Position numbers and translations under genes: made by a program. A stretch of 64,000 nt of DNA from Nitzschia sp. pyKryTriq1. Taxonomy: Eukaryota > Bacillariophyta > Bacillariophyceae > Bacillariales > Bacillariaceae. Location of the stretch: assembly GCA_956465555.1 (NCBI GenBank), contig OY101115.1, positions 2,728,001-2,792,000 of the forward strand. Reading direction: 5' to 3'. Below, piece after piece: positions 20,007-30,189 of this stretch (within the stretch, counting starts at the first letter, position 1; every line of letters begins with the position of its first letter). The notes beneath the pieces are model-generated. The model had not been told where the DNA came from. It did no database searches and worked only from the letters and a program-made list of their open reading frames with translations.

Positions 20007-21596
20007 TTACTTCGTGACGACGATCTGTCGCGGACCAGCCAAAGCTTCCGTGGCTCGGTGGACAGCGTAGTCCGCATAAAACGAAAAGTCACCCGCACGG
20101 TAGGCTTGGATGAAAAAATCCAATTTCGTGGTACCATCGTCTTGAATGGCCATTGCCGACAGGGCTTCCTTGACGTCCGCATCTGTAGCTTGAACCGACT
20201 CGAATCCCGGTAATTTGCCTGAAGAAAATAGAGAGTCAGCAGCGATGCTGTGAGAAAAAATCCGTCGGAGACTATACACTGGGAAACGAAACGATTGCTT
20301 GCTCATATTCTCACCTCCAACAGTGACGACGGGTGCACCTGCTTTTGTGGCCTGCGAGACGACAGAACACGCGGCGCTAAAGGCACTTTTTTGCGCGTTG
20401 GTCAAGAACTGAAGAGCCTCGGCCTTTGCGCGAAGAGTCTTGGCTCCATCCACTGCCTTGGCTGCAATCTCCAAGTTGGGGGTCACCGAAATGATTGCTC
20501 CCTTGATAGGACCGCCCGCAGCTGCCTGGGTTCCCTCGGAATAGAATGGACTCAGATGGGTGAAGGTGTATGGCACCTTTGGATGGGTTGTGTCATAGAC
20601 AGTCTTGTCCACAGTTTCAGGCTCCTTCATCAGATCCTTGATAATATGAGGAGGAGAGAAAAAATGGGACTCATCACCCGAGATGACACCTGAAGTCTGT
20701 TCCCAGAACTTGTTTCGGAAGGCCTCGTATTGCTCAACGGTAAAGTACGCTTCCAACTGTTGCTTGTCAACTGGTGGTGCACCTGGATTGAATTGGGCCA
20801 AGTAGGTTTCCATGTTTGCTCGGAACTGGTCCTTATCCTTTTCCATGCCAATGAACTTCATCTTTGAAGGGTCAACGGCGGCTGGCAGCGTCTCGGGGTA
20901 CATTTCCACGTACGCCAGAAAGTTGGTTTTGAATTCTTCCAACTGCTCCTCCGCGCTGTAGCAAGAAAGCCCTTCATCGCCCGTGGAAACACCGTTAACC
21001 AGGTCGGCAAAGTTCTTTTTCGCAATGGCATACTCCTCCGAAACAGCCGTTCCCGGTTCCGGGATCATAGCCTTGACGTATTCTAGCATGTCTTCGCTGC
21101 AGGAGTGATCAGCATCGACAACACCGACTACAGCATGTCCCGAGGCAGCTGCAAGTTGAACTGCGGCCAAACCATTGGCTCGACTGGCACCATAAACCAA
21201 GACAGTTCCAGGGCTTCCCTTGGAGATGGTACGGAGGGCGGCAGCACCCTCGGCCGCCATTCGCAAGAGTGCCAAGTATTCGAGAGGCACTCCATCGGCA
21301 TCGGCGCCCAGTTCGCCGTAGATACCATGAACGACAGATCCAGCTGGGCTGACAGCTACAGAGTCTTGGGTCGAAATCTGGCCCTTGACAGTATCAATAG
21401 CATGAGCCGACGTTACTGGACTACGCTGGTAGGCACTAGGATCCTCAGGAGTTTCAGGGACTGGGTCGACCTTCTTAGTCGGAAGATTGGCAATCAAAGC
21501 CTGGGGAAGCGAGACGGCGTTCTTCACCTTTCTCCTGGTGTGGAGACTACGAACGGCGACTTGTGACAGCCGACGACCAGCGCTGGAAGACATCAT
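20007..21596 (-). CDS. Mitochondrial-type MDR (quinone/enoyl reductase-like) protein
   Basis: Two exons, 21596-20315 and 20218-20007, give 497 residues if the 96-base intron (GTGAGA...TTCAG) is removed. The intron has no stop and a length divisible by three, so retention would add 32 residues. Splicing yields a smooth APVVTVGG-KLPGFESV join and is preferred. The N-terminus (MMSSSAGRRLSQVAVRSLHTRRK) looks like a mitochondrial presequence. SPGTVLVYGASRANGLAAVQLAAASGHAVV (glycine-rich loop about residues 130-150) is a Rossmann nucleotide-binding core like that of trans-2-enoyl-CoA reductases and quinone oxidoreductases. The preceding HAIDTVKGQIS region recalls the MDR N-terminal domain. The large inserts between and after these parts are not familiar, so the exact reaction is unknown. 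The second residue is also Met; the first ATG is used. Confidence 0.75.
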   Translation of the reverse strand: MMSSSAGRRLSQVAVRSLHTRRKVKNAVSLPQALIANLPTKKVDPVPETPEDPSAYQRSPVTSAHAIDTVKGQISTQDSVAVSPAGSVVHGIYGELGADADGVPLEYLALLRMAAEGAAALRTISKGSPGTVLVYGASRANGLAAVQLAAASGHAVVGVVDADHSCSEDMLEYVKAMIPEPGTAVSEEYAIAKKNFADLVNGVSTGDEGLSCYSAEEQLEEFKTNFLAYVEMYPETLPAAVDPSKMKFIGMEKDKDQFRANMETYLAQFNPGAPPVDKQQLEAYFTVEQYEAFRNKFWEQTSGVISGDESHFFSPPHIIKDLMKEPETVDKTVYDTTHPKVPYTFTHLSPFYSEGTQAAAGGPIKGAIISVTPNLEIAAKAVDGAKTLRAKAEALQFLTNAQKSAFSAACSVVSQATKAGAPVVTVGGENMSKQSFRFPVYSLRRIFSHSIAADSLFSSGKLPGFESVQATDADVKEALSAMAIQDDGTTKLDFFIQAYRAGDFSFYADYAVHRATEALAGPRQIVVTK

Positions 21597-22040
21597 CTTG
21601 TACAGTTAATAATACAGCAGCCGGTGACTGCGAGCCTTGACGATGAGGATGGTGATGACCAATACTCGTAGTCTACAGGTACTCGTACCGGTACAGATGA
21701 TGCGATGCGCCCGATGCTCCTGGTAGATGGTGGTGTGATGATGCACTAAAATTGGTGTTTGGTGCTGGCTATCTTGCGCTATTTGCTGCGCTGGTACTTG
21801 TACCAGGTACCGGTACACAAGAAAACACACAAAACACTGCGTGCGCGCGTTGGGGTGTTGGGGTGTGGGTTGTGGGCTTTCTTTGCGCAAGCAGAGCCAG
21901 CAAGGGGCAGAGCCAATGTTGTAACGTAAGATTTTATCCCAGCATGCTTTACCCTGCCGGTCTCGGGACTGCGGCGGCCAGGGTTGATAAGATCGTGCTT
22001 CAGTCGCGCGCTGCGCTCCTTTGCGCCTTCATACCGATGG
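21597..22040. other. Upstream region of the MDR gene with palindromic words
   Basis: Bases about 21665-21825 contain GTACCGGTAC, TACCAGGTACC and similar words close to the MDR-like gene start. The rest up to about 22040 shows no gene. Confidence 0.45.
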
Positions 22041-22059
22041 GGTGGTCATCGTAGTACTG

Positions 22060-22850
22060 AAGAATCGTGTCTGACCGTCCATCAGACACCAAGGTCCTTA
22101 TCAAATCGTCCGTCCGTCCAACGAACGATTTCGAACTATCGTCCCAGGATTGATTGACAAAGTCATTGAAGCCACGGGTCTTGAAGATGCCAACCCTAAC
22201 TGGATGCCCACTACTCAGGTCGCCCTCGGAACTGACTCTGAAGGCGCGCCTTACAAGGAATCGTGGAAGTACTCCTCTGTGGTCGGCATGCTGCTGTATT
22301 TGTCAAGCAACACCCGTTCACCTACGAAATCTCTACCAAGATTGGGCATCCTAAACGCCCTAGCGTTTTACGTCTGCATGATGAAAGATTTCGAGAATGA
22401 ATGGGACAAAAGCTTCAAGAAAAGGAAACAAGAATTCATCACCCAAATACTAGGATGGATAAAGGACATCGGCGAGAACAAACTAACATCCCTCACTCAT
22501 TTACAGATGAACAACCACGTCCGAAGAGCCAACCCAGGCAGATCAGGAAACAAGTACAAAGCAAGGATGGCAAACCGGCAAAGCTAACATTCCGCACATG
22601 AGGACCATACATAGTATTAGAATGAATCGGAGACACCCACGAGTACAAAGTACAAAGACTCCCAGCAATCCAAGGAATGAACACCAAACCAGGAGTCGTC
22701 ACCATTGTGAGCAAGAACAGACCCGCCCCCGAGAATCCCGATTTGAAAGCGAGAGAAGGTACTCTAGCGAATAAGGCCGCCAGTATAGTCTTCCCATTTT
22801 CAGCAACCTGAGCAGCACAACAGAAATATTGTACCTTTGTCAAATAATTT
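22060..22850 (+). mobile_element. Retroelement debris (Copia pol fragment plus unassigned retroelement-like piece)
   Basis: The stretch around 22150-22325 translates to a piece typical of the end of a Copia reverse transcriptase (YKESWKYSSVVGMLLYLSSN, then TRSP). The following about 500 bases read like the tail of another retroelement polyprotein (GPYIVLE, DTHEYKVQRLPA). No LTRs are seen. It is a heavily broken relic with several interruptions and is older than the copies near TERT. It ends about 40 bases before a tRNA gene. The outer limits are approximate. Confidence 0.6.
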
Positions 22851-22891
22851 GGCTAGTATGATAAATTGTAAATTGTGGCAGAGAGGAGTAT

Positions 22892-22963
22892 GGGGGATTA
22901 GCTCAGGGGTAGAGTGTTCGCTTCGCATGCGAAATGTCGGGGGTTCGATTCCTCCATCCTCCA
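22892..22963 (+). tRNA. tRNA-Ala (anticodon CGC)
   Basis: A 72-base cloverleaf folds by eye. The acceptor arm GGGGGAT pairs with ATCCTCC. The D-arm is GCTC/GAGT. The anticodon stem TTCGC/GCGAA carries loop TTCGCAT with anticodon CGC, which reads GCG alanine codons. The T-arm is GGGGG-TTCGATT-CCTCC and the discriminator is A. The internal promoter boxes (TTAGCTCAGGGG and GGTTCGATTCC) look normal. The next three genomic bases are CCA, and a T5 run at 22970-22974 would end Pol III transcription. There is no intron. It is nuclear-type in sequence. Confidence 0.95.
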
Positions 22964-22969
22964 CCAATA

Positions 22970-22974
22970 TTTTT
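22970..22974 (+). terminator. RNA polymerase III T-run terminator
   Basis: Five thymines follow the tRNA-Ala gene after six bases, the usual Pol III stop signal. Confidence 0.6.
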
Positions 22975-23210
22975 ACCTTTTCGATTTTGACGTTAGACTA
23001 GACTACGTGTAGTTTGACATTCAGATCATTTCGCACGAAGCACCCTGTACCGGTACTCGTTACATTGTCATTCTTGGTGCTGGGTGCTGAGTGCTGAATG
23101 ACCCTGTTAGTTGACGACTTTTAGTCTATCTGCATAGCCAACAGTTGCTTCGAGGGATCAAACCAACCGAAGCATGAATCATCGATAAGCCAATCGTATT
23201 ATTTTACTCG

Positions 23211-25143
23211 ATGCAAAGCTGCCAAGTGTGCCAAAAGACGTGCCAACCATTGCGCTGCACCAAGTGTAAAAAGGCCTACTATTGTTCGATCCAATGTCAA
23301 AAGAAGGACTGGAAAGCGGGCCATCGCCAAAGGTGTCGCGCCGAGGGACCGTCGCATGAAACTGCAGAATGGGCGTTGGAACAGCTGGTGGGCGTGACCC
23401 GGGGTATGACAGCCAATGAAACCAAAGAACATTTGGATAAGGCCAGTGATGAAGTCAAACGAATGAAAGAGCAACGAGACCGCGAATTGAAGCGGAATCG
23501 AAAGGAAAGCAAAAGCAAAAGCTCGCAAAAGAAGGAGGACTACGGATCATCCAAGACGGATAAATTGTCTGGTGGAGAACTTCGTTCAACGTCACCGTCA
23601 ATATCCGAAGCAAGAACACCACTGCATCCCAACCAGGATTGTTTTGAAGTCGTGGCTGAGGAAATGAAGCACATCTCGCGATTCCAAATGACGCTTCGGT
23701 GGAAATCGCAGGATGAGGACATCGATTTGGGAAGTACGAGGATTTCCACTTCCCAATGCAATGGCTCCAGCTCACTGGTCGAAATAGTGACTGAAAAGGG
23801 CGACAAAACGATCTTTTCTGCCATTTTTCCGCGACGATTGGAGAATGAGCGACTCCAAATTTTGGACAAGAAAACAGTGTGTTTGAGTTTACCCTATCAA
23901 GAGGATCCAACTGAGAGGGAATTGGGGTCACAACGCTCGTTGACAACAATTGAGGATATCAATTCGATTCAATGTAGTTCCTGTCACCAGTCACTTCTCC
24001 CGTTGAAACCTATCCAACGAACTGCCGAGCTCCCCGTAGGGCACTGGGACGAAATTGCTGACTACTTGATTTGTTATAGCGGGGTGAGTGGGTCTAAGAT
24101 TGAGACATCTGTGCGAAAATATTGTTTTGTACTCGTATGTACTATCTTTCTGACCGATCCTCTTTTAGCAACCGGTTGTGGATTTTTCCATCTCTGCCGC
24201 TTCCTCGGATCCGTCGGTTGCATTACAAAGTCCGAATATGCTATGTTTGAATCATGACGATCTTGCTGGCACTGCGTGTGTTTTAGCAGTACCTGGGTAT
24301 GGAGAGGAGGACGAACAGGAGGGGAAACAAGATGAAAAGACGGTCGATGATGGCTTATTGATGGATGCATCTGCGGCCGTGCGGGGCAATCGAAACTGGA
24401 CGGATGTGACGGGTGGTGCTACCGTGTGTTGCTCTCAATGTCGCGCTCCCATTGGATTTGCAGCCATTGAGTCCCCCGAATCTTTTCGATTGTTGAAACA
24501 CCGATTGACCATCCCGCATGATCATTCTCTGGGCAATGATGGGCAGTCCCGACGATTGAGTTCCTGCGCTTCCTTTTTGGCTCGAGAGATGGTCCGTTAT
24601 GCCGAGGCCAAGGCTATCTTCACCTTTATTGTGACACTGGAGGCACCCAAAATGAGCTTCGCGAGTAATGTCTTTGTGAAATGCATCCTGCTTCGTCTGG
24701 TGAGTTGGGATTGTAACATTGCGACAGGTCTCGAAGAGAGCTCTCGACGATTGGCTTTTGGTCGATATGCCAAGATTGTATTTGAGGAAACCTACGACAA
24801 AAAGGCCAACCAACCGGCTGATGACGGGAAATGGATGTGGGGTGGTGTAGATTTGTGTTGCCCCCCTGGAAACAGCGCAAACGACAAGTTATTTGCTCCT
24901 GCTGACACCGAAGAATCATCGTCGTCGACTTCCGAAGGGACCGAACCGAGTATATCTGCAGCGCGCATTTTACTGCAAGAAGACGAATATAGGGAGACCC
25001 TCCAGTGCCTTCGCCGAGGCCAAAAGCTATTCACCAAAGATGTGGCTGAAGCCACGATTCTGGTCAAGATGGGAGCCACTCCCTCCTCTGCAAGCGGTGA
25101 TAGGGATAAAGGCCTTGGGTTGACTGCCGTACCTTTACAATAA
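23211..25143 (+). CDS. MYND zinc finger fused to a UBE3D-type (HECT_2) E3 ligase
   Basis: Two exons, 23211-24083 and 24169-25143 (85-base intron, GTGAGT...TTTTAG), give 615 residues. Residues 4-42 form a MYND finger (CQVCQKTCQPLRCTKCKKAYYC...C...HRQRC). A Lys/Ser-rich linker follows. Residues about 130-600 resemble UBE3D (UBE2C-binding HECT-like E3): CSSCHQSLLPLKPIQR, then LPVGHWDEIADYLICYSGQP across the splice, LCLNHDD, CCSQCRAPIGF, and a C-terminal half with FTFIVTLEAPKMSF and LLRLVSWDCN. UBE3D proteins bind E2 enzymes and promote ubiquitin transfer. Human UBE3D has no MYND finger, so this is a fusion that may add a partner-binding module. ATG at 23211 starts directly at the finger. Confidence 0.85.
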
Positions 25144-25229
25144 CAATAGGCAACACGACTTTTGTAAAAGGTCGGTCTATATTCGTAGTTGTTTGACTAG
25201 TCAACGAGTAACTCGGACGTTTTATCTTT

Positions 25230-25901
25230 CTATTTTTTGGCTTCCTTCAAGAGCTCCGATAGTTCACCACTTTCATGCATCTGAGTCACAATATCACAGC
25301 CCCCAATGAATTCTCCATTGACATAAAGCTGAGGAATGGTCGGCCACTCGCTATTACGGAAGGAAAACAATGAATGAACATAATAGCAAGAACATTGTGA
25401 GAAAGTTTCAAGAAGGAACTATAACAAAAACAATATCGAAACGCCACCACTCCACTCTCGCGACTTACGAGAACTTCTTGACTCCCTCTCGAATATCTGG
25501 GTAATCGAGAACGTTGACGCTACTAAAGTCAATACCTTCACTTTGAAGAGCTTGGACAACCTTGGCGGAGAAACCGCACATGGGCATCGATGGGTTTCCC
25601 TTCATGTACAGCATCACTGGGTTGCTTTCCACGTGTTCCTGTCGTGGGTGGATACAGCAGCAGCAGCAGCAGCAGCAGTTGTGTCAGCACAATGATTTTT
25701 GATAATGAATTCACCACCACGTACGTATATAGACCATACCTTGATCATTTTGAGAGCCTCGTCTTCTCCCTCCACCACCTTGCGTTTCGGGGCAAAGTCA
25801 TCGTGCGAGCCGGTAGAGAAGAAAGCGGTCGGGAGACTACGGTTCACGACAGTTTTTGCCGATCTAGCAAATGACGCGTTTCGAACCAAGGAAGAAAGCA
25901 T
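25230..25901 (-). CDS. GLRX5: Monothiol glutaredoxin, mitochondrial type (GLRX5-like)
   Basis: CGFS glutaredoxins carry [2Fe-2S] clusters from the ISCU scaffold to target proteins in mitochondria. Three exons, 25901-25740, 25638-25469 and 25350-25230 (introns of 101 and 118 bases), give 150 residues. The first exon encodes a basic, Ser-rich presequence ([16 protein letters not shown]). The domain starts at [14 protein letters not shown] and has the active site MCGFS (C75). [35 protein letters not shown] and [11 protein letters not shown] follow; the TIPQ and GGCD glutathione-binding motifs are intact. Intron 1 contains a CAG repeat. The gene is divergent from XPC, with 327 bases between starts. 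A plastid glutaredoxin is less likely because no signal peptide is seen. Confidence 0.92.
25651..25678. repeat. CAG/CTG trinucleotide repeat in glutaredoxin intron 1
   Basis: About nine CAG units lie on the + strand within the first intron of the glutaredoxin gene, so the transcript would carry CUG units close to the 3' splice site. It is outside the coding sequence. Confidence 0.85.
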
Positions 25902-26228
25902 TGTGAATATGCAGTATGTGTATATGGGATAACGAAAGGATGTGTCTTGGAGAGTAGATGATGTGATGTGTCTCAACTGCGGTACGAGTATCAAAGCCCA
26001 CAACCCTGAAGAATCATGATCTGCGTTCATGGTGAGCGGTCGTTGTTTTTCGTTTTGTTTCTTCCCCGCTTCTTTTGTTTCGCGATCTTTCTCCGCGCAC
26101 CGCCGTTTTCCCGCCAACCGGCTGATGGCCAGACGCGCCGTGGACCGCGAAAAGCGAAAATCTGCATTTCGTAAAAACGCACAGCAAAGTTAGAGAAATA
26201 TTAGCGAAAACTCATCAAATAAATTGAA
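25902..26228. other. Divergent promoter between glutaredoxin and XPC genes
   Basis: A 327-base shared upstream region with no coding signal. No clear TATA box or other site stands out. Confidence 0.45.
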
Positions 26229-28943
26229 ATGAGCTTCCACTGGAACTTGTCCTCCGACGAGGAGAATGGCTTTGATGACTGGGCAAATGTGGATTTAAAT
26301 AATGAGTCCTTGGCATCGACGGCAGCGGTGGCAACCAATAAGTCCAGCACCGTCGTGGCGAGTAGTAGCAGTCGTCGCGCAGGAAACAGCAGCGGTGACG
26401 ATGAGAATGAGGATGATTATTCGTCGTCCAGCGACGACGAAGATCGGAATGTGCCACCTTCCAATTTTGCTGGTGTTGCGTTTTGTAATGATTTTGATGG
26501 CGATCAAGAAGACGATGACGATGACGATGTCAACTGGGAAGATGCTGGCGACAAGACGGGTGGTGCTGCTACGAGTACTGGCGCGAACAGCGAGACTCCT
26601 GAACTTGCCACCGACGTGGATGCCTCATCGAAGAGCACGTTGTCGAACCTACGACCAGTGACATTGGACTGGACCAACAAGAACAGCAAGGAGAAATCAC
26701 CATCATCAGCGTCCAAGACAAAGACAAAGAAATCAGCCAAGCGAGTGGCTCGGAAACGGTACCGGTTTGAACAGTTGACGCCAGACTTGCAGTATCTGCT
26801 CTCTCATCTGGAGAAAACGCACCTTTTGAGTCTGACGGCACATGCCATATACGCCTCCAGGCAATGCTCCGAAGAAGAATCGATTCACATCGCTCATAGC
26901 ATTGTGCCCCTGGCGTGGGTCAGGGCTCCCCCCGCTGCTCCGACCATGGAGGATCTCCGTTCGTTCTGCAACTTTTTCTTTCATCTGGTCCATCCGACTA
27001 GGCATCAAACTGCCGATATGGTGGTCCACATGCCACGATACCGAAGAAAACGAGGCAAAACTAAAACTAAAACCAGAGGAAAAGAGAAAGGTGATCACCA
27101 AGAAGAGAAGGGTGTGAATGTCTCCACTTTTGGCGACACTTCGATTGTGTATCGCACCGCAGACTACTGTTGCTTTCTAGCCAGCAGCAGCAGCACAAGT
27201 TCCGATCCCAATTTGAATTTCAATGAGCATGATCAAGTGCAGTTATTTCTGGCAATGACACGGTCTCTGGGCTGGAGGGTACGGTATGTCATGGCCTTGG
27301 AACCCTGTACAAAAGATTTGGACGTGGAACATCCGGTCTTTGTGGCAATGAGTACACGCAATGTCTTTCAACGACTTTGGAAACAGAGTCGAGGTACCAG
27401 ACAAACGAGTGGTATTACTAGCTCCACAAACAAAGAAGAGGAGAACGGTGACAAAAAACCACCACCAAAACGAGCCAAAATAGAGAAAAATGTAAATGAC
27501 GTCTCCCCCATGCCAAACAAGGCTCTTGCATCCTCGGATGCATTGTTGAATATGCTGGATCCAGCGATGGCAAAGAGACAAACCCCCCTTTGCTGGGTGG
27601 AAATTTTGTGTGCCACCACGCCGACGAGAAAAAGAGCAGGTAATACGGAGCATCATACTTCGAAACTCCACTGGGTTCATCTCGATCCCATCCGGGAGCT
27701 CATTGATACCCCCGAAGCAGTGGAAACGGTGCTCTATGCCAAGCACGAAGGGATTTCGTTTTCCAATGCTAAAAAGAAACACCCAATTCCATATGCGTTG
27801 GCAGCCGAACATCTCATCGTCGAAGACGGAATGCTCAAGCTTCGACTTGCCGATGTGACGCCGCGCTATGCATCTAGTTTTGTGGAGTCGCTCAAGATTC
27901 GAGGAGTCGTCCGCGGTAAGCAGGGTCCCATCCACGAGCAAGCACGGGCCGACAAGTGGTGGGCTGCTACACTCAAGTCAATCAATACCGCCAGTCACGC
28001 TCGTCGTGCGGAACTTCAAGTCCAAGGAAAGACCCAAGAGGAAGCCATTGTACTGGGCCTTGGTGACAGGGATGAAGAAGACCGAAAACCAGGAGCAGTT
28101 GATCATCACATCAAGGAAGTGGACGAACACGAAGAGAAGCTCCTTCATGAGTCTAGACAGAATGAGCCCATTCCTACCAGCAAGACAGCGTTCAAGACAA
28201 ATCCCATCTACACATTGCCTTCTCTCCTTAATTCGAGCGAAGTTCTCAAACCAGACGCCAAGACGCGAATCTGTGGTATTTTTAAAGGGGAATTCGTGGT
28301 TCGGAGGACGGAAGTAGAAACCGCGCTTGCGGCAAACAGATGGCTTTACAAGGGCCGAAAAGTGAAGGAAAGTGAGCTGAACAAACCTATCAAACGCGTC
28401 AAAGCACGTAACAAGGGCCCTTCGAAGTCTTTCAAGGCTCTCAAATCCTATGGAGTGGGACAATCGAATGATGGAAGTGAAGAAGCCCGAGAAAAGATTA
28501 TTGATGTGGCCTCGAAACCATTGGATGATGGCATGGAGAATTTATATGCGTCGTGGCAAACGAATGCATGGTCCCCGGATCCTGTTGGACCGAGCGATCC
28601 TATACCTGCCAACGAGCACAACAATATCGAACTCGCCCTTTTGAATCCTGGCTTGGTGCATATTGACGAGCGCCATGTTGCCAAAGTGGCTAAAAAGATC
28701 GGAATTCCATACGTCCCTTGTCTTCTCGGTTTCGAAGGGCACGGTGGGAATCGAACCCCAACAATCCGGGGAATCGTAGTCCATCAGCACAACGAGGAGC
28801 TATTACGAGAGGCGCACCAAGAAATGGCCAGTATTTTTCTTCAAGAAGAGCACGAGAATCGACAGCGTGCTATCTTGCTACGATGGAAACGCTTGTTGGT
28901 GGGAGTTTTGACAAAAGAGCGGCTAGATCGAGCTTATGGATAG
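26229..28943 (+). CDS. XPC: DNA repair protein XPC/Rad4
   Basis: Recognises helix-distorting DNA lesions and starts global nucleotide excision repair in the nucleus. A single exon encodes 904 residues, close to human XPC (940). The first about 170 residues are acidic and Ser-rich (DDENEDDYSSSSDDEDR) followed by a basic patch. Residues about 300-520 form the transglutaminase-like domain (YCCFLASSSS, FLAMTRSLGWRVRYVMALEP, HWVHLDPIRELID). The beta-hairpin domains follow: IPTSKTAFKTNPIYTLPSLL (BHD1, about 640), GIFKGEFVVRRTEVETAL...WLYKGRKVKE (BHD2, about 685), and LLNPGLVHIDERHVAKVAKK...CLLGFE (BHD3, about 800-840). The C-terminal tail is short. The stop lies 71 bases from the convergent Derlin stop. 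Confidence 0.95.
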   Translation: MSFHWNLSSDEENGFDDWANVDLNNESLASTAAVATNKSSTVVASSSSRRAGNSSGDDENEDDYSSSSDDEDRNVPPSNFAGVAFCNDFDGDQEDDDDDDVNWEDAGDKTGGAATSTGANSETPELATDVDASSKSTLSNLRPVTLDWTNKNSKEKSPSSASKTKTKKSAKRVARKRYRFEQLTPDLQYLLSHLEKTHLLSLTAHAIYASRQCSEEESIHIAHSIVPLAWVRAPPAAPTMEDLRSFCNFFFHLVHPTRHQTADMVVHMPRYRRKRGKTKTKTRGKEKGDHQEEKGVNVSTFGDTSIVYRTADYCCFLASSSSTSSDPNLNFNEHDQVQLFLAMTRSLGWRVRYVMALEPCTKDLDVEHPVFVAMSTRNVFQRLWKQSRGTRQTSGITSSTNKEEENGDKKPPPKRAKIEKNVNDVSPMPNKALASSDALLNMLDPAMAKRQTPLCWVEILCATTPTRKRAGNTEHHTSKLHWVHLDPIRELIDTPEAVETVLYAKHEGISFSNAKKKHPIPYALAAEHLIVEDGMLKLRLADVTPRYASSFVESLKIRGVVRGKQGPIHEQARADKWWAATLKSINTASHARRAELQVQGKTQEEAIVLGLGDRDEEDRKPGAVDHHIKEVDEHEEKLLHESRQNEPIPTSKTAFKTNPIYTLPSLLNSSEVLKPDAKTRICGIFKGEFVVRRTEVETALAANRWLYKGRKVKESELNKPIKRVKARNKGPSKSFKALKSYGVGQSNDGSEEAREKIIDVASKPLDDGMENLYASWQTNAWSPDPVGPSDPIPANEHNNIELALLNPGLVHIDERHVAKVAKKIGIPYVPCLLGFEGHGGNRTPTIRGIVVHQHNEELLREAHQEMASIFLQEEHENRQRAILLRWKRLLVGVLTKERLDRAYG

Positions 28944-29014
28944 TTGAGCTCGTAGAGTTCCCGTCAGTCTTCAAACGCACAATGTTCCAGCTCTGGTCAG
29001 GGCGCCACGTTTCT

Positions 29015-30017
29015 CTAGTTTCGTCCCAACGCTCGCCCTGTACCACCCCAGTGGTGTCCACCACCAGCGGCGCCACCTCCTGCTGCTGGGCCCCCAGCGG
29101 CTTGGGCACCTCCTCCAAAAATTCCACCACGATTAGCAGCAGGAGCTGGATTCGCCGGCGCTGCTTGTGGCCGATACTCACCAACGCCGAAATAATCAAT
29201 CAGAAATTGCGGAGTTCTCATAATATCTTTCCCGTATACCATGGGTACGACATCGACCAAAAAGTAGTAAATGTGACCAACAATGATACCATGAATCATG
29301 TCCATGTATGGGTTTCCCATGAACACTGTCATTGCAAGGTAGGCAAACGGCAGATACATGGCTTGCAGGGGGAAACCCCAAATATTTGCTTGAGCTGTCG
29401 GATTTCGTTTACTCCAGATATAAAGCACGTAATAGATCATATTTCGGCAGAAGATGGGCGGCAAAGGAAAGAATCCAACCAACAGCGGCCAGGTCAACAG
29501 CATCGCCCCTGCACCTAGCAGCAGACAGAACGCATAGTCCGCCGTACCACCTCCAGCCCCCGTATTGAAAGGACCCCCAGCTTCATACTGTTTGCTGAAC
29601 TGAACCAACATATAGCAGCCGATCAGCGTGCTGAAATCAAAGGGACCCGCATAACAAAACGGAGTCATAAGTCTCCACAATTCAAACTTGGACTTGATAG
29701 CGGGCCACGAAAAAACAATTTGATAGGCAGAAATCACTTGAAAGTTGACACTCAAGGTCACAAGCATAGTCGCTCCAAACCAATATCGAGTAATGATGGG
29801 TAGCGATTTAAACCATTGCTGTATCATCGTGATAAGATAAAATAAAACAAAAAAGTCAGAAGTGAACTGTGGAGAAAAATCCACTCCGAAGAAAACCGGT
29901 AACAGTACTTCGTAACGGTGCACTACTTCTGTCCCGTCCTCTTCCACTTTAACTTACGTCTGGCCCAGGAGTGTCACCAACCCCACCTCTATTTTCTGCT
30001 GGTTGAGCGAATGGCAT
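29015..30017 (-). CDS. Derlin, ER-associated degradation channel component
   Basis: Derlins are rhomboid-like ER membrane proteins that retrotranslocate misfolded proteins. Two exons, 30017-29958 and 29818-29015 (139-base intron, GTAAGT...ACAG), give 287 residues. The first exon encodes only 20 residues (MPFAQPAENRGGVGDTPGPD). The second starts QWFKSLPIITRYWFGATML, a typical Derlin N-terminus, and has ELWRLMTPFCY, several membrane helices, and NIWGFPLQAMYLPFAYLAM. The tail is Gly/Ala-rich and ends HHWGGTGRALGRN, matching an SHP box that binds p97/Cdc48. Diatoms also have symbiont-derived Derlins in the periplastid compartment. The lack of a plastid-type leader favours the host ER copy. An ATG inside the intron (29827) could start a shorter form. 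Confidence 0.92.
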
Positions 30018-30189
30018 GATTGTTTGAGTGTTCAGTAGTCTAACTGATTGGAAAGGTGTAGGTTGGGCTTTCAAGCAGTTTTTTGAAGTGCAATGGCATT
30101 GTTGTGATCATAGGCGAGATCTTAGATCGTCTGTCATCTTATTTAGAGCACCCCGTCGATCGTACATCGTCAGCTTTTCGCTTGCTGCT

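Noticed and set aside
27243-27941. 232-codon open frame antisense to XPC
   Set aside because: It overlaps the conserved transglutaminase-like region of XPC and has no domain of its own.
28738-28770. tRNA B-box look-alike (reverse complement GGTTCGATTCCCACC)
   Set aside because: It lies inside conserved XPC coding sequence, has no A box at the right distance and no cloverleaf.
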